Shown here: positions 55,301-64,000 of the stretch, piece by piece
How positions within the stretch are numbered: position 1 is the first letter of the stretch
Layout of the letters: each line of letters opens with the position of its first letter
Assembly (NCBI RefSeq): GCF_902459775.1
Contig: NZ_CABPSQ010000008.1
Span: 1 to 64,000, forward strand
Source of the DNA: Pandoraea captiosa
GTDB taxonomy: Bacteria > Pseudomonadota > Gammaproteobacteria > Burkholderiales > Burkholderiaceae
DNA length: 64,000 nt
Reading direction: 5' to 3'
Position numbers and translations under genes: made by a program
Notes under the pieces: generated by a model
Told to the model about the DNA's origin: nothing
Seen by the model: the letters and a program-made list of their open reading frames with translations, nothing else
The model's database searches: none

Positions 55301-55760
55301 TGACGTACTGGTCGTTGTGCACGAACAATCCGATCGGCGCGCCACGCTTTGACGTCGAATTCGCGGGGACTGCGCCCGGTGGCGGGCGCGTAGCCGAGGT
55401 GGTCGGTGTCGCGGGCAGCACACGTATGCGCGATAGTGCAGTCGCGGTGTCCGATGCAGGCAGGTCAAGGACGAGCTGACGCGCTGCTTTCGAGCCAGTC
55501 TGTGTTTGCGGGGGCTTGGGCGGGAGGCTGAAGTCGCGCGGTTTGACGGGCGACTCGTTGCTAATCAGCTCGCGCCACGGGTGACTGCGGCGATGCGCGT
55601 TGTCGGCGGTGGCACGCGACGACGAATCGACAAATTCGCTCGATCGCTTTTGGCACGGGGAGAGTGCAAGTTTTGCTCCCGCAGCGCGACACTGCGTTGC
55701 GGTGGCCGTGACGGGCGCGCGCGGTGGAGACTGCGGCGATACGTGAGTCCGTGGAATCAT
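52308..55760 (-). CDS. giant paralog 4: candidate toxin-type deaminase effector
   Basis: A 1150-residue soluble protein, first of the tandem set. A long Ser/Thr/Pro-rich N-part (1-140) is followed by a beta-rich stretch (about 140-290). The deaminase-like domain spans about 371-565: LVFETDGEWNIS, then NNFAFASVETPSGRSVYFSLSGG (strands 1-2), NDAEQIIATVIARD (Asp499, catalytic-type Glu501), GGIHFNTLLDTCDSCASTL (Cys530, Cys533) and PVSVVYHRDYG. The DxE-N28-CxxC pattern with this strand-helix order is that of bacterial toxin deaminases such as the BURPS668_1122 family. The helical block, C-terminal module (MPTIRTAE, ARKQARDAII) and an Ala-rich coiled-coil tail with (His-Leu-Gly)n follow. Target base and delivery route are unknown. 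It lies 143 bp behind talB on the same strand. Confidence 0.85.
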   Translation of the reverse strand: MIPRTHVSPQSPPRAPVTATATQCRAAGAKLALSPCQKRSSEFVDSSSRATADNAHRRSHPWRELISNESPVKPRDFSLPPKPPQTQTGSKAARQLVLDLPASDTATALSRIRVLPATPTTSATRPPPGAVPANSTSKRGAPIGLFVHNDQYVRVNTSGSRLSVLSADDARLAGLPEVPQHFDTIEGRLADTAHSPQAQGAAPQPDTSMQQPPSSLVLLRLTHIVSGLPFEKTVFGARLPGHPSSVVVRADRHRYYVSHRFRSDLPSNAFHRLDPDVPDDKHFIDLYCECKQQFKTPPSELERTSSFRNVLRQLEAQAAPRPKSVASSVASEEALRIFTSRAAQQAFVRANKASMSSRDRFHPEHHRFDLSVYRTILGPELVFETDGEWNISHAAGVADLKSQLRENNFAFASVETPSGRSVYFSLSGGMRAKDVTLAIHRTMGDADEVAIGPITFVDAKRRLARAAVESPDSPSKTAMQMNLPVLDPTCATTTDRVNDAEQIIATVIARDASHAPLTGGIHFNTLLDTCDSCASTLALLQTQTKQPVSVVYHRDYGVTTANSRNPTILAIQQFAAAVNDLHAHLITGDIAAMIHVARRLPVPTLIDSLSNALLRFDGSFTDAAHLGLMSNACYLRLLGVLARTEIVRTRTITDTLLCPQGKAYVSLLATRVAMHPMLARAWVSLLDDLKTAGADRVVLMRVLLSKPGGSGRCFYVELLRAAHMPGDVRNALVAWLKSADLVPRLRESLAFVSLRTAVKLTARRWLQVDSAQPLTFEHVTLKEVLLSARETLSLSALNTADNLRLATKMREAMPTIRTAEIRAFREMIETLVARAWHDVLPNSAPPTHIAKTIVETHGAEYGGAIAAARKQARDAIIDEHVAVYADFQRRHPGASQDALQSQFETCLRAAKAAYLAAIADTAGTAATAATAATAATQLQAERSAHEAVGKASLRKHTEDALKSAHASALSAAIRAANDVMHENVRRQAEDAACAAKADARKAAAMQAEQAAAHAVVTAAAIVAIEAKQLARNAANRRARDAACENARAPVTQAWEGRASACAAPTVTSQDTARHLGHLGHLGHLGHVHHVDVGTPPPDAPRVSDGLEDVCFPSVPEGPPQRAPREHEIASRLARLREDGARAQFTPPQRS
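52494..52547 (-). repeat. 6 x 9-bp tandem repeat in giant gene 4 (HLG repeats)
   Basis: Four perfect and two imperfect copies of GTGACCAAG, in frame, coding the His-Leu-Gly run near the C-terminus. Confidence 0.9.
52954..53007 (-). repeat. 6 x 9-bp tandem repeat in giant gene 4 (TAA repeats)
   Basis: Six diverged copies of GTCGCTGCG code a Thr-Ala-Ala run in the helical C-terminal part. Confidence 0.8.
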
Positions 55761-55903
55761 GGCGGGGCGTCAGATCGCCTGCGACGAGACGCGCGGCAAT
55801 GCTGACGCCGCCAACCCGTCGTAAGCGCATCCGCACGAAGTGAACGTGCTGCGAAGTCTTACGTCGGGTCAAACTGCGTACTTTCAGAAAACGCTCTGGG
55901 AGA

Positions 55904-56863
55904 TTACCGTCCGGCGCGTGCCGCGTCGATCAACCCTTCGAGCTTGATGGCATCGGCCGCGAATGCGCGAATGCCCTCGGCGAGCTTTTCGGTGGCCATT
56001 GCGTCGTCGTTGAGTGCGAAGCGGAATGACGGCTCGTCCGTTTTCACGCGTTCGATGGCGGCTGCGCGCGCGTCCTTGACGTCGAGCTGTCGCTTCACTT
56101 CGCCATCGGTCGTACGCAGTTGCTCCAGAAGCGCCGGGCTGATCGTGAGCAGATCGCAGCCTGCCAGCGCCAGAATCTGGCCTGTCGAGCGGAAGCTCGC
56201 GCCCATGACCTCCGTGCCATAGCCGAAGTGCTTGTAATAGCGATAAATGCTCGACACCGAACGCACGCCCGGATCGTTTTCACCGGCCATCGCGGCTTCG
56301 TCCCAGCTCGCCCCGGCCGACTTCTTGTACCAGTCGTAAATGCGGCCGACGAACGGCGAAATCAGGCATGCGCCGACTTCGGCGCAAGCCGCCGCCTGCA
56401 CCAGCGAAAAGAGCAGCGTCATGTTGCAGCGAATGCCGTCGCGCTCAAGAATCTCGGCCGCACGAATCCCTTCCCATGTCGACGCAATCTTGATCAGTAC
56501 GCGCTTGCGCTCGATACCTTCGGCTTCGTACATCGCAATGAGCTTGCGTGCCCGTGCGACCGTGCCTGCCGTGTCGAACGACAGTCGCGCATCGACTTCG
56601 GTCGATACACGACCCGGCACGATGCCGAGAATTTCGCGGCCGAAGGCGATCAACAGGCGATCGATGATCTCGTCCGTCGACGCGGCGCGGTGCTCGCCGA
56701 CCACGCGCGTGAGAATCGGGCGATAGGCGTCTTTCTGTACGGCGCCGAGAATGAGCGAGGGGTTGGTGGTGGCGTCTTGCGGCTTATAGGCGTCCATCGC
56801 CTGAAAGTCGCCGGTGTCGGCCACGACGATGGTGTGACGCTTGAGTTGGTCGAGCAGATTCAT
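55904..56863 (-). CDS. talB: transaldolase
   Basis: A 319-residue pentose-phosphate enzyme that moves a dihydroxyacetone unit between sugar phosphates. It begins [20 protein letters not shown] and has [22 protein letters not shown], the Schiff-base Lys in [32 protein letters not shown] and FVGRIYDW. The ATG at 56863 matches the family start, with AAGG upstream; the frame continues far upstream only as a shadow of rpiA. It is divergent from rpiA, another gene of the same pathway. Confidence 0.96.
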   Translation of the reverse strand: MNLLDQLKRHTIVVADTGDFQAMDAYKPQDATTNPSLILGAVQKDAYRPILTRVVGEHRAASTDEIIDRLLIAFGREILGIVPGRVSTEVDARLSFDTAGTVARARKLIAMYEAEGIERKRVLIKIASTWEGIRAAEILERDGIRCNMTLLFSLVQAAACAEVGACLISPFVGRIYDWYKKSAGASWDEAAMAGENDPGVRSVSSIYRYYKHFGYGTEVMGASFRSTGQILALAGCDLLTISPALLEQLRTTDGEVKRQLDVKDARAAAIERVKTDEPSFRFALNDDAMATEKLAEGIRAFAADAIKLEGLIDAARAGR

Positions 56864-57070
56864 GAGAGCGGCCTTGCGAGAATTGCACTGCGTGACATGA
56901 AATCCGGCCAGCGCCAGCCGGGCGCCAATGCGACGAGAGCGACGCAGGCGGCCAGCGCTGAACAGGCCGGAACATCGGAGAAGCGTCCGGGCGGCAAGGT
57001 GACGAAAAACGGCGCGCGTCGCCCGACTCCGGTAAACTTCCGACTTTACCAAACTTTGCCGGAAATCCCC

Positions 57071-57763
57071 ATGACCCAGGACGAACTCAAGCGCTTGGTC
57101 GGTCAGGCTGCTGCCGATTATGTGAACCAACACGTGCCCGAGGGCAGCGTGATCGGCGTGGGCACCGGGTCCACGGCCAACTGCTTCATCGACGCGCTCG
57201 CCGCCCACAAGGGGCGCTATCGCGGCGCCGTCTCCAGTTCCGAAGCGAGCACCGAGCGCCTGCGCAAGCATGGCATCGAAGTGTTCGACCTCAATCAGAT
57301 CGACAGCCTGCCCGTGTATGTCGACGGCGCCGACGAAATCAACGCGCTCGGCCATATGGTCAAGGGCGGCGGCGGCGCGCTCACACGTGAGAAGATCGTC
57401 GCCTCGGTCGCCGAAAAGTTCGTTTGCGTCGTGGACGCCTCCAAGGAAGTCGCCGTGCTCGGCGTCTTCCCGCTGCCGGTCGAAGTCATTCCGATGGCGC
57501 AGGCGAGCGTTGCGCGCGCACTCGAAGCCCTCGGCGGCAAGCCGCAGGCACGCGTGCGTGCCGACGGCAGTCCGTACGTGACCGACAACGGCTGCGCCAT
57601 TCTCGACGTTCATGGGTTGCAGATCATCGATCCGGTCGCGTTCGAGACGAAGGTCAACCAGATTCCCGGCGTGGTGACCGTGGGGCTGTTCGCGCAACGC
57701 GGTGCGGACCTGACCCTGATGGGCACGGCCTCGGGCGTGCGTTCCATCGATTACAAAGACTGA
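57071..57763 (+). CDS. rpiA: ribose-5-phosphate isomerase A
   Basis: A 230-residue isomerase of ribose-5-P and ribulose-5-P. Visible are [39 protein letters not shown] (catalytic Asp), [14 protein letters not shown] and DNGCAILD. Length is as in E. coli (219). The 207-bp gap to the divergent talB must hold both promoters. Confidence 0.96.
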   Translation: MTQDELKRLVGQAAADYVNQHVPEGSVIGVGTGSTANCFIDALAAHKGRYRGAVSSSEASTERLRKHGIEVFDLNQIDSLPVYVDGADEINALGHMVKGGGGALTREKIVASVAEKFVCVVDASKEVAVLGVFPLPVEVIPMAQASVARALEALGGKPQARVRADGSPYVTDNGCAILDVHGLQIIDPVAFETKVNQIPGVVTVGLFAQRGADLTLMGTASGVRSIDYKD

Positions 57764-57778
57764 GTTCAGGAGGGCAGG

Positions 57779-58855
57779 ATGGCTGGATCGCGTCGTCTTC
57801 CCGAAACCTGGTTCCGCCGCGGCCTGTGGCTGATCGCCGTGCTGTTTGCGGCGTTTCTCATCGGTCTTGGCGGTCTCGTCGTCGACAAATTGCCGGGCGT
57901 CGCGCCCGCGCCGACGCTCGCGTCCTTCGTCGATATCGCGCAGGCCCAACGCGCCGACGCCGCGATCAAGCAGGCGCAGACACAGCTCGAAGACATCGAA
58001 AGCCAGTTGGAGACGGCGCGCTTGCAGCTCAAGGCGCGTAGTACGGCGTATCGCAACGCCCGTGAATCGTTCAATGACTGGGTCGCCACGCGCACCGCGA
58101 CGGCGCAGGCGAGCCAGGATGCCGAACTCGTCTCTCGCACGCGCGCGCTCGACACGCTCAAGGCCGCCGAGCGTGACGCCCAGACACAGGTCGACACCCT
58201 CGAATCCCGTCATCTGGATGCGCAGCGCGCGCTCGAATCGGCCCGCAACGCCCGCTTTGCGCTGAACGACGCGGCGAGTGAAAAGCTCGCTGCGATTCAG
58301 CGTTCGCAAGAGTTGAAGGTCTTCGGTATTCGGCTGGCGTTGACCTTGCCTCTACTGGCCGTCGCCGGCTGGCTGTTCGTACGGCAGCGCAAGAGCACGT
58401 GGTGGCCGTTCGTGTGGGGCTTCATCTTCTTCGCGCTCTTCGCTTTCTTCGTGGAACTGGTTCCGTATCTGCCTGATTACGGCGGTTACGTCCGATACCT
58501 CGTCGGCATTGTCTTGACGGTGTTGATCGGCCGGTATGCCATCGTCTCGCTGCAGCGCTACCTGGCCAGGCAGAAGGCGGAGGAGCAGTTGCCGGACGAA
58601 GAGCGGCGCAAGACGTTGTCCTACGATCTGGCGCAGGCGCGTCTGGCGAAGTCGGTGTGTCCGGGGTGCGAGCGTCCCGTGAAGCTCGACGACCCCGGCC
58701 GTGATTATTGCGTGCACTGCGGCATCTGCCTGTTCGACCATTGCGGCACGTGCAAGACGCGCAAGAACGCGTTCGCCCATTTCTGTCATCACTGCGGCGC
58801 GCGTGCCACCGGTGCGAATGCAGATCCGCAGGCGCGTGTCACCCCTGCGGTCTGA
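57779..58855 (+). CDS. coiled-coil membrane protein with zinc ribbons
   Basis: A 358-residue protein without a firm name. One membrane helix (about 17-36), a long alpha-helical coiled coil (about 50-178, outside the cytoplasm if the first helix exits), three further helices (about 182-202, 208-228 and 238-256), then a cytoplasmic tail with two treble-clef/zinc-ribbon-like parts: CPGC, CVHCGIC, HCGTC and CHHCG (Cys at 294, 297, 311, 314, 317, 322, 325, 336, 339). It starts 15 bp after rpiA behind a strong AGGAGG, so it is in an operon with it. The zinc ribbons suggest protein-protein contact rather than catalysis. Confidence 0.85.
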   Translation: MAGSRRLPETWFRRGLWLIAVLFAAFLIGLGGLVVDKLPGVAPAPTLASFVDIAQAQRADAAIKQAQTQLEDIESQLETARLQLKARSTAYRNARESFNDWVATRTATAQASQDAELVSRTRALDTLKAAERDAQTQVDTLESRHLDAQRALESARNARFALNDAASEKLAAIQRSQELKVFGIRLALTLPLLAVAGWLFVRQRKSTWWPFVWGFIFFALFAFFVELVPYLPDYGGYVRYLVGIVLTVLIGRYAIVSLQRYLARQKAEEQLPDEERRKTLSYDLAQARLAKSVCPGCERPVKLDDPGRDYCVHCGICLFDHCGTCKTRKNAFAHFCHHCGARATGANADPQARVTPAV

Positions 58856-58866
58856 GGGTGTGAGGA

Positions 58867-58886
58867 TCCCGGGATAGCTCCCGGGA
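58867..58886. terminator. hairpin between convergent genes
   Basis: TCCCGGGA-TAGC-TCCCGGGA is an 8-bp stem in which each arm is itself a palindrome. It lies between two convergent genes; no T-run, so termination is only a guess. Confidence 0.4.
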
Positions 58887-58962
58887 ATACGCATCCCATG
58901 GGGAGCGTGCAACGCCGAATCCGGGCCGCTCCGGCCCGTTCCCGACTATTGTCGCGTGGTGC

Positions 58963-59241
58963 TTACTCGGCGCTCGGCGGCGGCACGTAACCTTGCGCCA
59001 CGTCGGCACCTTCGCCGAAGAAGTACTTTTCGGTTTGCTTGACGAGGTATTGGCGGGCGCGCGGGTCGGCCATGTTGAGGCGGTTCTCGTTGATCAGCAT
59101 CGTTTGTTGCTTGAGCCATCCGGCCCAGGCTTCTTTGGAGACGCTTTCCCAGAGGCGTTTGCCGAGTTCGCCGGGCATCGGCGGGAAATCGAGACCTTCG
59201 GCTTCTTTGCCGAGTTTGATGCATTGAACCATGCGGGCCAT
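58963..59241 (-). CDS. yggX: YggX-family iron/oxidative-damage protection protein
   Basis: A 92-residue protein matching YggX along its whole length: [26 protein letters not shown] at the start (conserved Cys7), [20 protein letters not shown] in the middle and [16 protein letters not shown] at the end. YggX protects Fe-S clusters and helps iron trafficking in the cytoplasm. AAGGAG is nine bases before the ATG. Confidence 0.96.
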   Translation of the reverse strand: MARMVQCIKLGKEAEGLDFPPMPGELGKRLWESVSKEAWAGWLKQQTMLINENRLNMADPRARQYLVKQTEKYFFGEGADVAQGYVPPPSAE

Positions 59242-59497
59242 GAGGGGACTCCTTCGTGATCGTCGTATATGGGTAAATAGGTACCGGCTAAGTATCGGCT
59301 AAACCGGCTAAACAGGCGCCGCACGCGAGCGCCGGATTGCCGTGATCGAGAGGCAAGCGGGCGCACCGGGCACATTGGCCAAACCGGGGCAAGCCGGGAC
59401 GAATGAGGCTAAGCGCGGCGGCAGATATCCGGATATGGGGGGCAGGGCGCGCGATGCAAGGCAAGCATCTCGTACGCGCCAGGGCCGCCCGCCAGGA

Positions 59498-60847
59498 TTA
59501 CAGCTTCTTGATCAGCACCAACGAGCGGCGCTGCCAGTTGTACAGGCGGCGTCGGTCGGCAGGCAGATCGTCGACACCCGCCTTGACGAAGCCTCGCTTG
59601 AGGAACCAGTGCTCGGTGCGCGTCGTGAGCACGAACAGGCGTTCCAGGCCGCGTGCGCGGGCGCGCTGCTCGATGTGCTTGAGCAAGCGTTCGCCGTCGC
59701 CCGATCCCTGCGCTTCCGGATCGACCGTCAGGCAAGCCATCTCGCCGATGCGCTCGGTCGGATAGGGATAGAGCGCGGCGCAGCCGAACAGGCGTCCATC
59801 GTGCTCGATGACCGAGAAGTGATCGATGTCGCGCTCCAACTGGTGACGGCCGCGGCGTACCAGCGTGCCATCCGCTTCCAGCGGTTCGATCAACTGGAGA
59901 ATACCGCCGACGTCGTCGATGGTCGCTTCGCGCAGACTTTCCAGATTCTCGTACGAGATCATCGTGCCGACGCCATCGTGCGAGAACAGTTCGAGCAGCA
60001 TGCTGCCATCGAGCGAGAACGGCACGATGTGCGCACGGCCCACGCCGGCACGGCAAGCGCGCGTGGCGTACTTCAGATAGAACGCCGAGTCACGATCGAT
60101 CGTTCCTTGGGATTGCATGCGCTGCGCGTCTTCGAGCGTCAGTTCGCGTTGCAGCTCGTTGTATTCGTTCAGAACGCCGGGGGTTTCGGTAATGAAGATC
60201 AGCTTGTCGGCGCGCAGCGCAATCGCCGCGGACGACGCCACGTCTTCCATCGTCAGATTGAACGACTGGCCCGTGGGCGAGAACCCGAGCGGTGAGAGCA
60301 GCACGATCTTGCCGTTCGAGAGCGACAGGCGAATCGACTCGGCATCGACCTTGCGAACCACGCCGGTGTGCTGGAAATCCACGCCGTCGACCACGCCGAC
60401 CGGGCGCCCGGTGACGAAGTTGCCCGAGACCACGCTGATTCGCGCATTGCCCATCGGCGTGTTCGGCAGCCCCTGGCTGATCGATGCCTCGATGTCCAGA
60501 CGCAGTTCGCCGGCGGCTTCCTTCACCGCTTCGAGCGCGGCCGCGTCCGTAATGCGCAGTTGCTGGGCAAAATGCGACTCGATATGTCGCAGGCGCATCT
60601 GCTCCTCGACCTGCGGTCGCGAACCGTGCACCAGCACGATGTGCATGCCCATGGCGCACAGCAGCGCGACGTCCTGAATCAGGGAGTCGAGCCCGCCTGC
60701 CGCAACCAGTTCGCCGCCAAAGGCGACCACGAAGGTCTTGTCACGGAACGCATGGATGTAGGGGGCGACCGAGCGCAGCCAGTCCACGAACTGGGCTTGA
60801 TGGGCGGTCTCTTCGTCTTGCAGGGCGGGGTCGGGTTCGGTCAGCAT
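59498..60847 (-). CDS. argA: N-acetylglutamate synthase
   Basis: A 449-residue first enzyme of arginine synthesis. An amino-acid-kinase-like domain (about 1-290) with FVVAFGGELV, LVHGSRPQVEEQM and LLSPLGFSPTGQSFNL binds the feedback inhibitor. The GNAT acetyltransferase domain (about 300-445) has IGEMACLTVDPEAQGSGDGERLLKHIE and YNWQRRS at the end. The plan and length match E. coli ArgA (443). The ATG lacks a clear ribosome-binding site. It is divergent from hrpA with 44 bp between. Confidence 0.96.
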   Translation of the reverse strand: MLTEPDPALQDEETAHQAQFVDWLRSVAPYIHAFRDKTFVVAFGGELVAAGGLDSLIQDVALLCAMGMHIVLVHGSRPQVEEQMRLRHIESHFAQQLRITDAAALEAVKEAAGELRLDIEASISQGLPNTPMGNARISVVSGNFVTGRPVGVVDGVDFQHTGVVRKVDAESIRLSLSNGKIVLLSPLGFSPTGQSFNLTMEDVASSAAIALRADKLIFITETPGVLNEYNELQRELTLEDAQRMQSQGTIDRDSAFYLKYATRACRAGVGRAHIVPFSLDGSMLLELFSHDGVGTMISYENLESLREATIDDVGGILQLIEPLEADGTLVRRGRHQLERDIDHFSVIEHDGRLFGCAALYPYPTERIGEMACLTVDPEAQGSGDGERLLKHIEQRARARGLERLFVLTTRTEHWFLKRGFVKAGVDDLPADRRRLYNWQRRSLVLIKKL

Positions 60848-60873
60848 GGGTGTACGTGCGCAAACATGCGCAG

Positions 60874-60883
60874 ATTATATAAT
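60874..60883. promoter_or_regulatory. palindromic -10 element shared by argA and hrpA
   Basis: ATTATATAAT is a perfect palindrome that gives a consensus TATAAT on both strands. For hrpA the box ends 8 bases before the ATG, so the transcript would start at or within about two bases of the start codon. For argA it leaves a leader of about 20 bases. No good -35 box is visible on either side. Confidence 0.55.
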
Positions 60884-60891
60884 GCGCGCCC

Positions 60892-64000
<3,109 letters not shown>

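Noticed and set aside
56120-57763. rpiA frame extended 950 bp upstream
   Set aside because: The extension lies on top of talB on the other strand and has shadow-type composition. The family start is the ATG at 57071.

Overview
The window is high-GC, densely coded chromosomal DNA of a betaproteobacterium in the Burkholderiales (Burkholderiaceae). Supporting this are glnA-glnL-glnG with a sigma-54 promoter, a FUSC/DUF1656/HlyD/NodT efflux operon, a DUF4148 protein and the rnr-rlmB pair behind tRNA-Leu. Pandoraea or a close relative is my guess, but the genus is inference.

Layout. 1-8.6 kb: tRNA-Lys, two small hypothetical genes, an AraC regulator divergent from a four-gene aromatic-acid-type efflux operon, a DUF4148 secreted protein, and a rhodanese-LysE pair. 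8.8-13.6 kb: the nitrogen regulon core glnA, glnL (NtrB) and glnG (NtrC), with readable NtrC and sigma-54 sites before glnA. 13.6-18.9 kb: an orphan rfbD-type reductase, a 963-residue pentapeptide-repeat protein laid out like the SopA/NleL effectors, and a PilZ protein. 19-22.6 kb: exonuclease III, riboflavin synthase, two small unknowns and a ChaA-type antiporter. 22.9-26.4 kb: a FadR-family regulator with a sugar-acid-type cluster (SDR, FAH hydrolase, SDR). 26.7-29.2 kb: tag, rlmJ and an RsuA-type pseudouridine synthase whose true start is apparently a non-canonical ATC. 29.2-35.3 kb: one operon of CMD-domain protein, acyl-CoA-dehydrogenase-like protein and a three-part ABC importer, behind an AraC regulator. 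35.4-38.9 kb: two copies of a 189-bp unit holding tRNA-Leu(CAG) bracket a LysR-SDR-LysR segment. 39-42.8 kb: rnr and rlmB.

42.8-55.8 kb is the most unusual part. Four very large paralogous genes (974-1150 codons) lie head to tail on the minus strand. All share a central domain and a C-terminal helical module. In the most upstream paralog the central domain carries the zinc-site signature of the toxin-type nucleic-acid/nucleotide deaminase fold (DAE, 28 residues, then CDSC). The other three align without gaps over this stretch but have lost every zinc ligand. This looks like one candidate active deaminase plus three diverged pseudo-enzymes. No immunity gene, secretion gene or transposase is visible nearby.

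55.9-64 kb is housekeeping: talB divergent from rpiA, a coiled-coil zinc-ribbon membrane protein, yggX, and argA divergent from hrpA over a palindromic -10 element. hrpA runs off the right end.

A theme across the window is short tandem repeats of 9 or 12 bp, mostly inside genes and so frame-preserving. They occur in the efflux pump, the AraC regulator, two of the giant paralogs and hrpA.
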